A stretch of 12,757 nucleotides of DNA from an uncultured Acidobacteriota bacterium (lineage in GTDB: Bacteria > Acidobacteriota > Blastocatellia > RBC074), in contig CALBSU010000305.1 in assembly GCA_937967285.1 (NCBI GenBank), positions 1-12,757 on the forward strand, read 5' to 3'. Under the pieces are notes generated by a model. The model was not told where the DNA came from and searched no databases. It worked only from the letters and a program-made list of their open reading frames with translations. The translations under genes and the position numbers were made by a program. The stretch's first letter is position 1. The number at the start of each line of letters is the position of its first letter. This document shows, in pieces, positions 1 through 7,827 of this stretch.

Positions 1-1
1 T

Positions 2-310
2 TTCGGCCGCTACGACATCCGGACCGGCAGTCTCGACGAGTTGATGGCCGGGCGCAACTTCAAGGTGATCGAACTCAACGGCGTCACCTCAGAGGCGACC
101 AGCATCTACGATCCGGCGAACTCCGTCTTCGACGCATGGCGGGTGCTTTTCAGGCAGTGGCGGATCGCCTTCGAGATCGGCGATCGGAATCGAAAGCTCG
201 GCGCTCGACCTGCTGCCCCCCTCGAACTGATCTCCTCCATCCTGAGGTATCGCAGCAAATCGACTGCTCACGAACGGTACGCGGCGGGACCGCCGACTTC
301 CTTGCGATGA
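2..310 (+). CDS. ATP-grasp type carboxylate-amine ligase-like protein, C-terminal fragment
   Basis: The reading frame is open from the left edge of the window to the TGA at 308-310, so this is the last ~102 residues of a longer protein. TTG (41) and ATG (44) lie inside the conserved stretch and are unlikely starts. The visible part begins FGRYDIRTG and contains KVIELNGVTSEATSIYDP. The E-L-N trio resembles the metal-binding E-x-N motif near the end of ATP-grasp ligase domains, and the block matches what I recall of proteins annotated as carboxylate-amine ligases. These would join a carboxylate to an amine through an acyl-phosphate; the substrate is unknown. The tail (FRQWRIAFEIGDRNRKLGARPA, then a variable end) is soluble with no membrane span. 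It converges on the WD40 gene with only 10 bp between stop codons. The ATP-grasp call is moderately sure; the substrate is not inferable. Confidence 0.6.
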   Translation, partial: FGRYDIRTGSLDELMAGRNFKVIELNGVTSEATSIYDPANSVFDAWRVLFRQWRIAFEIGDRNRKLGARPAAPLELISSILRYRSKSTAHERYAAGPPTSLR

Positions 311-320
311 CGGACCGTAT

Positions 321-3300
321 TTACCTGGCCCACCAGAGATAGACCATCCCGTTGAGCCCTCCCGAAACCAGCAGGTCGTTCTGTGAGGAGAATTCGAGAT
401 CGGCGACCGCTGTCTTCTGCCTGGCCAGGGTGGTCATTTCAAGCCCGGTATCCGGATCCCAGAGTTTGATCATTCCGTCAACGCTGCCGGACGCGAGTCG
501 GGTGCCGTCGGGACTGTAGACGATCTTCTTGATTCCAGTCGAATGCCCCTCCATTTTCAAATGCTCGGTCCCGAGTTTCCAGTTCCAGATCCTGATCGTC
601 CGATCATAGCCGGCTGAAGCCAGCCAGTTCCCGTCGGGCGAAAAACTGATCGTCCAGATCTCATTCTTGTGGCCGAGCAGGGATGCGTGGAGACTGCGTG
701 TCGCGACGTTCCAGATATGGATTACATGATCGTCGCCGGCGGTTGCCAGAAATTTTCCATCGGGCGAGAAAGCCACTGATTTGACGCCATGTTTATGCAG
801 ATCGAAGGTCGCCAGCCGCTTCAGGGTTGCGGCATCCCAGATAATCGCCTTGTGATCCCTGTCGCCCGTGGCGATCAGCTTTCCGTCGGGCGAAAATCTG
901 ATGCTGAAGACATATCCGGCGTAACCGGAAAGTTTAGCCATCAGACGATGCGAGCGAACATCCCAGATTCCGACGGTCAGATCTCTCAGCGCCGCCGCGA
1001 TGATCTTTTCATCCGGAGAAAAAGCCAGATCGTTGATTCGGAAATCTGTGGCGATCTCACCCAGCGAACGGCGCGTTCTCAGATCCCACAGGTTTATCGT
1101 GGTATCGTTGGCCACCGCCAGCGTGGAACCGTCCCTGGTCAGTTTGGTGCCTGAGATATGATCGTTGCCCTGAGGAATCATGTTCCTCGCACCGGTGTTG
1201 GCTGTATCCCATAACCGGACCCCGAAATCGTCGCTGGCCGTCGCCAGCAGCGGCTGATGACGTGAATACTCTATCGATCTGATCTCGTCGGAGTGACCCC
1301 GAATAGTGTCGATCAGTTCCAAGCTCTGCGGATCCCATATCCTGATGATACGATCAACCCCGGCGGAGGCTAGATAGCGCCCGTTGACTGAAACGGTGAG
1401 TTCGTTGACGGGCTGGTCCTGCCCGATGAGCGCTCCCGTCCGTTCATAGCTTTTCGTATCCCATCTGAAAATCTCACCGCCGGATGAGCCTGTGAAGAGA
1501 TTCTTCCCGTCAACGGAAAAGACCGATGTATAGACGCTTGCTTTGTGCCTGTCGAGGACCCGGATTTCAGTCCCGCGGTCAACGTCCCACATTCTGACCG
1601 TCCTGTCCTCCCCGGTCGAAACCAGTTGCTTTCCATCCCTGGAAAAGATGACCGACCAGACCCAGTCGGAGTGTCCGCGCAGCGTCTTGAGCCTTTTCCC
1701 CGTCTTCGCGTCCCAGAGGATGATCAGCTTGTCCCAACCGCTGGTGGCGAGAAGCCTGCCGTCCGGCGAATAGTCAACGCCGCAGACTCTGCCCTCATGC
1801 CCGTTGAGCCTGACCAGTTCGCGTCCGGTCGCTGCATCCCAGACGATCGCAGTGCAATCCCAGCCCGCGGAAGCCAGGCTCCTGCCGTCGGGCGAATACG
1901 CGACCCTCCAGATCTGGTCCGTATGTCCCTTGAGGCTCATCCGTTGCGATCCGGTCGACAGGTCCCATATTCTGATCGTCTCATCCTTGCCTGCTGTCGC
2001 GAGCATCTTTCCGTCGGGCGAGAATCTGGCCGTCGTAGCGATATCGTCATGCCGGTACTGCGCCGTCTCTCCGTTCAGAAGACCGTTGAAGTATCTCCAC
2101 TCGAAGCCTTTCTGAAATTCGGGCTGATGCCGGATCCCGTCTCCTCGCAAGAGCACCTTGAGTCCGTTGATATTCGCTGTCTCCCATGCCTGAGCCGCCA
2201 GATTCATATTGGCGGCAGAGAGCATCCTCGTGGCCTTGCTCTCCTCCTCGATCGCCGTATTGCGCTGTTGCCAGGAATATATTCCGAGCACGGAGATAAT
2301 CAGTATTATGGATAGCAGAACGCCTGAAGTTTTGAGGGCCCCGCGCAGATAGGCTCTTTTCTGCCGTCGCAGCTCCCCGTCCGGCATGTTCTCCAGTATC
2401 CAGAACTGGTCGAAGACGTGGCCGTAGATGCGGTTCCGGACCTTCAGGCTGCCTTCCTCCAGTCGCGTGATGCCCGAGAGCTTGAGCACCGTGAAGACGG
2501 GGCTGTGTTCGTCGTCGAGAACCGGGGCGAGCCGCCGCTGGCCCAGAATCCTCGAATACTGGTTGAGAAGTTCGGCCTGATCGATGTCGCTGCGCAGCAG
2601 CCGCTCCCGCACGAAGAGCAGGTTGTCGTCGCGCTCGCGCGCCTGCGGCGACAGAAACAGTTCCTCGCAGACGCGGTCCACATCCGACTCCCTGCCGATT
2701 GCCGGATCGGTCGAAATTCGCTGGCACAGCCGCTGTGTCAGGTAAGGATGGCCGTTGGTCCAGTGGAAGACCCTGCGCAGAATTCGCCGGCTTTGCTCCT
2801 CGTCGCGATTGAGCCCCTCCGCCAGCTTCATCGCCTCGGATTCAGAGAAATCGAGCAGTTCTATCCTTTGCCCGATATTGAACGGAGTCATCAGCGGATT
2901 GCGTATCAGATCGGCCGGCGTCGCCACTCCCAGCAGGCAGAATGTGAGCTTGTTCAGGTCGGGACTCACCGTTCTCCGGTTGAAGAACTCGCGAATGCCG
3001 GCAAAGAACTCGTCGGTATTGAACGACATGCTGCGGACCGCATCGATCTCGTCGATGAAGATGACCAGCCGGTCGCGGATCTTCGGCAGCACCTGATTGA
3101 GGATGGCCGACATCCACCTCTGCAGCGGCCCGAGCAGGGTCATGTTCCGCCAGTAGTCGAGCAGATCCTCCTCCATCTCGAGCTGCTGTCCCACCTGCGA
3201 AAGCAGTCCTCCATACCATTGCTCGACGCTCACGTTCTGTCCGATCGATGTCAGATCGAGCACCGCCACGCTCAGGCCCGTCTCCTTCAGCCTGCGTGCG

Positions 3301-3464
3301 GTCCGCACCATGAGCGATGATTTGCCCATCTGCCGCGGAGTCAGCACATAGCAGAACTCACCGCCCAGCAGACCCTCGAAGAGCTCATGGTCGGCGCGCC
3401 TCGGGATATAACACGCCGCGTCCCTGCCCAGCGTTCCGCCCGCGATATAGTATCCAGCGCTCAT
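321..3464 (-). CDS. AAA-like ATPase with one membrane span and 14 WD40 repeats
   Basis: 1047 residues. An AAA-like (AAA_35 type) NTPase domain covers about residues 15-360: Walker [11 protein letters not shown] (42-51), Walker [10 protein letters not shown] (133-141), then TPFNIGQR (193-200) and NGHPYL (237-242). A basic stretch ([14 protein letters not shown]) precedes a single membrane helix at ~377-397. By the positive-inside rule the ATPase would be cytoplasmic and the C-terminus external. A linker with [11 protein letters not shown] (~453-463) leads into 14 WD40 repeats of ~41 residues (about 468-1047), most with SPDG and (I/L)WD signatures; repeats 7-9 are the most divergent. Fourteen units fit two seven-bladed propellers. 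The start ATG overlaps the stop of the upstream gene by one nucleotide (TGATG), with AAAGGA 10 nt upstream, so translation is probably coupled. The upstream protein carries a paralogous ATPase. Stimulus and partners are unknown: a sensor-transducer or a STAND-like surveillance protein are both possible. Confidence 0.88.
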   Translation of the reverse strand: MSAGYYIAGGTLGRDAACYIPRRADHELFEGLLGGEFCYVLTPRQMGKSSLMVRTARRLKETGLSVAVLDLTSIGQNVSVEQWYGGLLSQVGQQLEMEEDLLDYWRNMTLLGPLQRWMSAILNQVLPKIRDRLVIFIDEIDAVRSMSFNTDEFFAGIREFFNRRTVSPDLNKLTFCLLGVATPADLIRNPLMTPFNIGQRIELLDFSESEAMKLAEGLNRDEEQSRRILRRVFHWTNGHPYLTQRLCQRISTDPAIGRESDVDRVCEELFLSPQARERDDNLLFVRERLLRSDIDQAELLNQYSRILGQRRLAPVLDDEHSPVFTVLKLSGITRLEEGSLKVRNRIYGHVFDQFWILENMPDGELRRQKRAYLRGALKTSGVLLSIILIISVLGIYSWQQRNTAIEEESKATRMLSAANMNLAAQAWETANINGLKVLLRGDGIRHQPEFQKGFEWRYFNGLLNGETAQYRHDDIATTARFSPDGKMLATAGKDETIRIWDLSTGSQRMSLKGHTDQIWRVAYSPDGRSLASAGWDCTAIVWDAATGRELVRLNGHEGRVCGVDYSPDGRLLATSGWDKLIILWDAKTGKRLKTLRGHSDWVWSVIFSRDGKQLVSTGEDRTVRMWDVDRGTEIRVLDRHKASVYTSVFSVDGKNLFTGSSGGEIFRWDTKSYERTGALIGQDQPVNELTVSVNGRYLASAGVDRIIRIWDPQSLELIDTIRGHSDEIRSIEYSRHQPLLATASDDFGVRLWDTANTGARNMIPQGNDHISGTKLTRDGSTLAVANDTTINLWDLRTRRSLGEIATDFRINDLAFSPDEKIIAAALRDLTVGIWDVRSHRLMAKLSGYAGYVFSIRFSPDGKLIATGDRDHKAIIWDAATLKRLATFDLHKHGVKSVAFSPDGKFLATAGDDHVIHIWNVATRSLHASLLGHKNEIWTISFSPDGNWLASAGYDRTIRIWNWKLGTEHLKMEGHSTGIKKIVYSPDGTRLASGSVDGMIKLWDPDTGLEMTTLARQKTAVADLEFSSQNDLLVSGGLNGMVYLWWAR

Positions 3465-4834
3465 CAGGATGTGATCCTTTCAGCCAGGTACTGCCGGTAG
3501 AGCTCGCACCTCAGCGTCGCTTCGCGCGCGGTATCGCCCCTGACGATTCCCGCGCTTCTGAGCCTGTAAAACGCCTCGTTCGAGTCGCAGCTCCTGCCCT
3601 CCAGCACCTTCACCACCAAGCCGCGCAACTCATCGTCCCTGATCAGTATCAGCAGGACTCGGTTCAGGTAGTCTCCGTAAATCCCGTCTTCCCGCGATGC
3701 CGTCCCGAGGATCTCGTCGAGCCCGGTCCCCCGCACGCTCATCTCCCACAGCGTCCGGTTGACCAGATACGGGTGCCCGCCGATAAGCCCGAACATGCGC
3801 TCGATCTCCTGCTTCGATTTGAGCGGCGAGCCGTACCGGTGATTCAGTTTTTCGATCTGAGGTATCGTGAAGTCGTCCAGATAGAGCCTCGTTCCGACAT
3901 TGAACGGCGACTGGTTGAGGTCCGTGATGAAGAGATGCGCCTCGGTCGCATAGCAGATCGCCATCGTCAGCCGCCCCCACGGGCCGTCCGGTTCGAGCGC
4001 CCTCTTGTTGTGCCACGACCTGAACAGCCCGAAAACATCGCTGCCATAGTCCCTGTTGAAGAGCCTGTCCACCTCATCCAGCCCCCAGACTACCGGCTCC
4101 TCGATCCGTCCCAATATCTCCTTCCGCCAGTATCGCTCGAAATTGCTGCTCGCTCCGATCGAATCGTCCCAGAAGTCGCCGGGCCTCGTCTTCAGCTCGA
4201 GCTGCTCCGCTATCTCGTCCGCCAGCATGAAAAAGAATTTGTCGATCGAATCCAGATTGCTCGCATTCAGATTCTGAAGGTCCGTGATCACCACTCGCGA
4301 CCCACGCGACCGCGCCATCTGCAGGCCGCGCGCCAGCAGGGAAGTCTTGCCGACCTGTCGCGCCCCCTTGATCAGCACCAGAGAGTCTCGCCGCGCGAGC
4401 GCCTGATAGAAATCTCCGTCGATATCCCGCTCGACATAGATCCGCGAACCGATCGGCATCGCTCCCCAGACCGGGGTCAGCTCGGCCTGGATCTCGGGCG
4501 GCACGACCGCAGACTCCCCGTCGATCACTGAAACGTCCGCCACGAAACTGTACCCGCGACCGGGATAGGTGACGATGAATCTGTGATCCACATGACTCTC
4601 GCCCAGATGCTTCCTCAATAACGATATGTTGACCGGCAGATTGCTGTCCTCGACTATCGCTCCCGACCATACCTTCCGGATGATCGCCTCCTTTTCCAGC
4701 ACCCGACCCCGGTTCTCCACCAGCAACTGCAGCAACTCGAATGACTTCGGCGTCAACGGCACCGCCTGATCGTCCTTCATCAGTATCCGTTTCCTGGTGT
4801 CCATCTGATACCGGTCAAAGCTGTAAATGCTCAT
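3464..4834 (-). CDS. Winged-helix (OmpR/PhoB-type) transcription factor fused to AAA-like ATPase
   Basis: 456 residues from the start chosen here. Residues ~4-100 form an OmpR/PhoB-type winged helix: [18 protein letters not shown] (26-43), a recognition-helix region around [11 protein letters not shown], and the wing hairpin [16 protein letters not shown] (86-101). A linker leads to an AAA-like (AAA_35 type) ATPase: Walker [10 protein letters not shown] (157-165), Walker [10 protein letters not shown] (248-256), QSPFNVGTR (308-316) and GGHPYL (352-357). No membrane span or signal peptide is seen, so it should be cytoplasmic. There is no receiver domain, so control probably runs through the ATPase rather than phosphorylation. 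The same motifs recur in order in the downstream membrane ATPase, showing paralogy. I chose the ATG at 4834 because GAGG lies 8 nt upstream and the domain begins at once. The frame stays open to 5014, but that extension is AT-rich and matches nothing. DNA target unknown. Confidence 0.85.
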   Translation of the reverse strand: MSIYSFDRYQMDTRKRILMKDDQAVPLTPKSFELLQLLVENRGRVLEKEAIIRKVWSGAIVEDSNLPVNISLLRKHLGESHVDHRFIVTYPGRGYSFVADVSVIDGESAVVPPEIQAELTPVWGAMPIGSRIYVERDIDGDFYQALARRDSLVLIKGARQVGKTSLLARGLQMARSRGSRVVITDLQNLNASNLDSIDKFFFMLADEIAEQLELKTRPGDFWDDSIGASSNFERYWRKEILGRIEEPVVWGLDEVDRLFNRDYGSDVFGLFRSWHNKRALEPDGPWGRLTMAICYATEAHLFITDLNQSPFNVGTRLYLDDFTIPQIEKLNHRYGSPLKSKQEIERMFGLIGGHPYLVNRTLWEMSVRGTGLDEILGTASREDGIYGDYLNRVLLILIRDDELRGLVVKVLEGRSCDSNEAFYRLRSAGIVRGDTAREATLRCELYRQYLAERITS

Positions 4835-4842
4835 ACCGCCCG

Positions 4843-4846
4843 CCTC
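4843..4846 (-). promoter_or_regulatory. Shine-Dalgarno that fixes the winged-helix gene start
   Basis: GAGG on the minus strand lies 8 nt before the ATG at 4834. The alternative in-frame ATGs at 4855 and 5014 have no comparable purine motif at the right distance. Confidence 0.6.
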
Positions 4847-5129
4847 GATATCCATTAATAAGTTATTGGAAAATTTAATGTCCCAATTAAGGACTTTCTG
4901 AACCGAAAAGAGGTATAAAACGCTCCGAAGTTGGATTTTATCGCATCCGCGGTAAAAGAGGAACTTCAGGATATTTTTCAGAGTTGACGGCATCAGGCAG
5001 GAGTGAGACTTCATTTTTGCGGGTCCTGAAAAGATACGGCTTCGAGTAATCAGCTCGTCCGAATTATTGCGTCTCGGCCACAGCAGCTTAAGGGCACACT
5101 AAGCTCGGCCAGTTTACGCTCAGCCTCGA

Positions 5130-5201
5130 TTATGACTCATCAATCCTGAGCGGCCTCCCATGCTCATGATGAGATATCCTCGATGGGTATTTGATGATCA
5201 T
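5130..5201 (-). CDS. Possible 23-residue small ORF or leader peptide
   Basis: An ATG at 5201 is preceded by AAAGGAGG with 4 nt between GGAGG and the start, the strongest Shine-Dalgarno in the window. The ORF reads MIIKYPSRISHHEHGRPLRI, then DES and a TAA at 5130-5132. It lies about 300 nt upstream of the winged-helix gene on the same strand. The peptide is basic and His/Arg-containing, with no membrane segment and no recognised family. It could be a leader peptide for the downstream operon, an unannotated small protein, or the remaining 5' end of a lost gene. The evidence is the ribosome binding site only. Confidence 0.3.
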   Translation of the reverse strand: MIIKYPSRISHHEHGRPLRIDES

Positions 5202-5205
5202 TGTT

Positions 5206-5213
5206 CCTCCTTT
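5206..5213 (-). promoter_or_regulatory. Very strong Shine-Dalgarno (AAAGGAGG)
   Basis: The minus strand reads AAAGGAGGAACAATG. This near-perfect anti-16S match faces only the 23-codon ORF that begins at 5201. Confidence 0.45.
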
Positions 5214-5219
5214 GAGGTG

Positions 5220-5270
5220 ACGGCCTGAAGCAATAGTCATTCTATGGGCTTCAAGGCCGTTCTTTTTTTT
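5220..5270 (+). terminator. Strong rho-independent terminator, + strand, orphan
   Basis: ACGGCCTGAAGC (5220-5231) pairs with GCTTCAAGGCCGT (5248-5260) with one bulged A. The loop region also contains ATAG/CTAT, which extends the stem. The hairpin is followed directly by TCTTTTTTTT (5261-5270). The T-run is on the + strand only, so it ends rightward transcripts. No rightward gene precedes it. Confidence 0.8.
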
Positions 5271-5322
5271 CTACCCCGGATCAATCTTCCCCCATTCATT
5301 ACTCCCGCCTTTCCTCTTTTAA

Positions 5323-5338
5323 TGCGTAAATTTACGCA
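5323..5338. promoter_or_regulatory. Perfect 16-bp palindrome, candidate Crp-family operator
   Basis: TGCGTAAATTTACGCA is its own reverse complement. Its 5-6-5 half-site layout (TGCGT-N6-ACGCA) has the same geometry as the Crp site TGTGA-N6-TCACA and keeps the two G positions of each half-site. It lies 165 bp before the Crp/Fnr-family gene, whose recognition helix carries the Crp-type R-E-x-x-x-R residues. Autoregulation, or control of the divergent operon, is plausible. It could also be a site for another dimeric regulator. Confidence 0.45.
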
Positions 5339-5429
5339 GATTCGCATCCATATGCTCAATAAAATCAATAGTTAGAATCCGGTACGCGCTTTGCAGTCAT
5401 ATCAGCGAGATTGTTTTTTTGATCGGAAT

Positions 5430-5457
5430 TTGCGGAAAATTACATCCGTCTGATAAC
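5430..5457 (+). promoter_or_regulatory. Weak candidate promoter for the Crp/Fnr gene
   Basis: TTGCGG (5430-5435) and GATAAC (5452-5457) are 16 bp apart and 46 bp before the start codon. Both boxes match the sigma-70 consensus only partly, so this is tentative. Confidence 0.2.
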
Positions 5458-5503
5458 CGGCAGAAGATCGGTTTCGGCAGCGAATAGAGAAACAGAGGAA
5501 AAG

Positions 5504-6217
5504 ATGACACTTCTACAGGTGGGACAGATTTATACACATTCAGACTGTAATTTCGTACCCGACGTGTATTTCGGGATGATGCCGGAGAGGACGCACGAGT
5601 CGTTCAAGGAGATCTCAGTGATCAGCTTCTTCCCGCAGGGGACGCTGTTGTTCATCGAGGGGCAGGATCCGAAGGGGGTTTTTGTTCTTTGCAGCGGGAG
5701 GGCGAAGCTGACGATCAGTTCGGGGAACGGGAAGTCGCTGATGAGGGTGGCTGAAGCTGGCGAGATCCTCGGATTGGGTGCGACGATTTCGGGGCGTCCG
5801 TACGAGGTATCGGCGGAGATGATGGACGGCGGGCAGGTCAACTTCATCAAGCGGGAGAATTTTCTGGAGTTTTTGAGACGCGATGTCGATGTCAGTCTGA
5901 GGATGGCGCAGTTATTGAGCCGGGAATATTTCAAGGTCCATGAGCAGGTGCGGACGCTGGCATTGACGGAATCCGTATCGGAGAAGCTGGCCAAGCAGTT
6001 GCTGGAGTGGTGTAAAAGCGGCGGGCGTGAGACCGAGCAGGGAATTCAAATCAAGATTTCGCTGACGCATGGAGAGATCGCGCAGATGATCGGCACCTCG
6101 CGCGAAACGGTCACCCGGCTGCTCGGAGAGTTGAAATCCAAGGGGATCATCCAATTGAAAGGGTCGACCCTCTATATTCAGAACAAGACGGGTCTCGAGA
6201 GTCTGGTCAATTACTGA
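5504..6217 (+). CDS. Crp/Fnr family transcriptional regulator
   Basis: 237 residues, the usual family length. A cyclic-nucleotide-binding type beta-roll spans ~35-125 ([21 protein letters not shown] through [20 protein letters not shown]), followed by the dimer helix (~128-160) and a Crp-type helix-turn-helix (~185-227). The recognition helix [14 protein letters not shown] (198-211) has R200, E201 and R205 in the Crp arrangement, which suggests a TGNG-type half-site. The effector pocket has GE (86-87) and R98, but P99 follows where Crp has a Ser/Thr that contacts cAMP, so the ligand is uncertain. Only three scattered cysteines occur (15, 63, 170), so there is no Fnr-type [4Fe-4S] cluster. The start ATG has GAGG 5 nt upstream. 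The gene stands alone, converges on the cytochrome cluster and shares its terminator; a regulatory role for that cluster is plausible but unproven. Confidence 0.9.
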   Translation: MTLLQVGQIYTHSDCNFVPDVYFGMMPERTHESFKEISVISFFPQGTLLFIEGQDPKGVFVLCSGRAKLTISSGNGKSLMRVAEAGEILGLGATISGRPYEVSAEMMDGGQVNFIKRENFLEFLRRDVDVSLRMAQLLSREYFKVHEQVRTLALTESVSEKLAKQLLEWCKSGGRETEQGIQIKISLTHGEIAQMIGTSRETVTRLLGELKSKGIIQLKGSTLYIQNKTGLESLVNY

Positions 6218-6243
6218 GCCGGATCTCCATATCAGAAACGGCG

Positions 6244-6270
6244 AAGGGCACGGCATCAAGCCGTGCCCTT
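6244..6270. terminator. Shared hairpin terminator between convergent genes
   Basis: AAGGGCACGGC (6244-6254) pairs perfectly over 11 bp with GCCGTGCCCTT (6260-6270) around an ATCAA loop. The + strand continues TTTGTCGTTCTTC and the - strand also has a moderately T-rich tail. It lies 27 bp after the regulator stop and 30 bp after the cytochrome cluster stop on the opposite strand, so it probably serves both. Confidence 0.75.
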
Positions 6271-6299
6271 TGTCGTTCTTCAGAATCCACGCGGTCGAT

Positions 6300-7817
6300 T
6301 CAGTTGCCGGTTGCTGAATGGCAGTCGGTGCAGTTGACCTGTGTCATATCGGGCAGCTCGATCGGATGCTTGAAGACCTGGCCCTTGTATTGTTCGATGG
6401 GCTTGCCGCTCTCTGTCTGACTGAGGATCGTATGGCAGAGGTTGCAGTCGTTACTGATGACCTTGCCGGTCTTGCTGAAGTGCTGACCGTCGTGGCATCG
6501 ATAACAGCCCTGGAAGCCGAAGTGCCCGATGTTGTCGGGATGTGTCCGCCAGTCGACCTTCATCTCGGGGAACATGTTGGTCCGGAAGATCTGCTGGACC
6601 TGGGCGATGGCCCCGTCGACTGATCTCTTTTTACCTGAGTAGACATCCGGATGGCTCTCTCGATAGAAGGCATCGAGCGTTCGGGCGATGCCGGAGAGAG
6701 CCTCGTCCGTCGACTGGTAATCCTTCGAGAGAACTTCGACGGCCTGCTGTTTGATGAATGGAAGCGAACGGTCGATCTTGTTGTTGACGAGGGCATCATC
6801 GACCGATCTGGTCGGCGGATTGAAGATGTGAGACGGACGGTTGTGGCAGTCGACGCATTCCATATGTCGCTTCGCCGCTGCATCGATCTCGGCTCGCGTG
6901 ATCTTGGAGTCTTTGGTCATATACTCGGTCACATTGCCGTCCTTGTCGCGGACCATGACCCAGGGGATGACCTGACGTTTTTCGTCAGTCGAGATGAAGG
7001 TGACGACATTGTCCTTGTTGACGTGCCAGTGAATGCCCGTGACCGGCCCCTTGCTCGGGCTGCCGCCGCCGGTGTTGATCAGCATTCGAATCTCGCTCGG
7101 CGTGTTTGTCTCGTCGGTCGCGAAATGGCTGATGACCTTCAACTGAGCGCCGTAGAACTTTTCGGGCCAGTGGCACTGCTCGCACGTCTCCTGGGAGGGG
7201 CGCAGGCTCTCGATCGGAGTCTTGATCGGCCTCGGATACTTGTTGAAGGTTGCGGCGTAGACCTGATAGGCGCCGGAAAGTTTCGACCGGACGTACCAGG
7301 TGGCGCCGGGACCGACGTGACATTCGACGCAGGTCACGCGCGCATGAGGCGAGTTGAGGTATGCGGTGTGCTCCGGATTCATGACCGCATGGCAGAGCTG
7401 GCCGCAGAACTCGACCGAATCGGTATATTCGTAGGCTCGGTAGCTCCCGACCGTGCTCATCAGCAGCAGGACGAATGTCGAAACGATGACAAAGGCCGCG
7501 GTCCGGCGCTGCCTGGGGATGTTGAGGTCTATCCTCGGGAAGGCCGGAATCTCCGACGGCGCCTTGTTTCTCCGCCTGCGATGCTCGATCAGCATGCCGA
7601 TGGGGATCATCAGCAGGCCGGCGATCATGATCGCCGGGAAGATGATGAAAGTGAATATCCCGAGGTATGGATTCTCATGCCCCGCGAAGAGCTCAGCCAG
7701 AAAGAGAAACAGAATGCAGAGCAGACTGGCGACAGCGATCGTTGCGCCGATCATACTGATCATGTTTCTGAACAGGCTGGGCAACGAGTCTCTTTTCCGG
7801 GTTGATCTGTTTTCCAT
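6300..7817 (-). CDS. NapC/NirT-like membrane-anchored 7-heme cytochrome c
   Basis: 505 residues. Three membrane helices precede the heme domain (~22-45, ~52-77, ~107-125); classical NapC/NrfH proteins have one. Seven heme-attachment sites follow: an unusual CGQLCH with three residues between the cysteines (138-143), then CVECH (163), CEQCH (212), CVDCH (321), CYRCH (438), CNLCH (458) and CTDCH (496). The block [20 protein letters not shown], followed by SKLSG, resembles the NapC/NirT signature. The family oxidises quinol at the inner membrane and passes electrons to periplasmic partners; here the neighbours suggest a cytochrome b fusion, a monoheme carrier and an outer-membrane conduit. GAGG 8 nt upstream overlaps the region of the preceding gene's TGA, 10 nt away, so the two are probably cotranscribed. 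It is the last gene before the terminator. Family sure; exact acceptor unknown. Confidence 0.88.
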   Translation of the reverse strand: MENRSTRKRDSLPSLFRNMISMIGATIAVASLLCILFLFLAELFAGHENPYLGIFTFIIFPAIMIAGLLMIPIGMLIEHRRRRNKAPSEIPAFPRIDLNIPRQRRTAAFVIVSTFVLLLMSTVGSYRAYEYTDSVEFCGQLCHAVMNPEHTAYLNSPHARVTCVECHVGPGATWYVRSKLSGAYQVYAATFNKYPRPIKTPIESLRPSQETCEQCHWPEKFYGAQLKVISHFATDETNTPSEIRMLINTGGGSPSKGPVTGIHWHVNKDNVVTFISTDEKRQVIPWVMVRDKDGNVTEYMTKDSKITRAEIDAAAKRHMECVDCHNRPSHIFNPPTRSVDDALVNNKIDRSLPFIKQQAVEVLSKDYQSTDEALSGIARTLDAFYRESHPDVYSGKKRSVDGAIAQVQQIFRTNMFPEMKVDWRTHPDNIGHFGFQGCYRCHDGQHFSKTGKVISNDCNLCHTILSQTESGKPIEQYKGQVFKHPIELPDMTQVNCTDCHSATGN

Positions 7818-7827
7818 GTTTCGGACC

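Larger units (their letters stand above)
5076..5270 (+). ncRNA. Possible structured small RNA ending at a rho-independent terminator
   Basis: The + strand shows a series of inverted repeats: AGCTTA/TAAGCT (5085-5090 with 5100-5105) flanked by GGCC/GGCC (5076-5079 with 5107-5110), GCTCAG/CTGAGC (5118-5123 with 5146-5151), and finally the terminator at 5220-5270. No + strand protein gene lies in front of this terminator, since the neighbour to the left is on the other strand. A short non-coding transcript is the simplest explanation for an otherwise orphan terminator. The 5' end is a guess and no clear promoter was found. A remnant of a lost gene is the main alternative. Confidence 0.3.
4835..5503. 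other. 669-bp divergent intergenic region with small-RNA and regulatory signals
   Basis: This stretch separates the divergent winged-helix and Crp/Fnr genes. Positions 4855-4990 are AT-rich and probably hold the promoter of the winged-helix operon, but I see no convincing -35/-10 pair. Positions 5076-5270 contain several inverted repeats ending in a strong + strand terminator. A short - strand ORF with a strong Shine-Dalgarno sits at 5130-5201. A perfect 16-bp palindrome lies at 5323-5338. The rest, up to 5503, is the probable promoter region of the regulator gene. No tRNA, long ORF or complete insertion sequence is visible. Confidence 0.7.

Noticed and set aside
600..2030. Repeated short DNA blocks such as CCGTCGGGCGA
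   Set aside because: They are the codons for the conserved SPDG of each WD40 repeat, explained by the protein and not by a CRISPR array or DNA repeat element.
1545..2315. 256-residue + strand open frame opposite the WD40 repeats
   Set aside because: It is the antisense of a repetitive coding region; its Pro/Arg/Ser-rich pseudo-repeats mirror the WD40 period and it has no domain of its own.
4835..5014. 60-residue N-terminal extension of the winged-helix ATPase up to an ATG at 5014
   Set aside because: The extension is AT-rich, matches no part of the winged-helix fold and lacks a Shine-Dalgarno; the ATG at 4834 has GAGG 8 nt upstream and starts directly at the domain.
5136..5229. Short + strand frame (INPERPPMLMMRYPRWV) that loosely recalls a transposase N-terminus
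   Set aside because: It is too short and degenerate; no inverted-repeat ends, target duplication or further transposase frame is visible, so an insertion-sequence remnant cannot be supported.
5237..5299. 20-codon - strand ORF just before the 23-codon ORF
   Set aside because: Its purine motif is only 2 nt from the ATG, and the ORF runs through the poly-A and terminator stem; it is probably chance.
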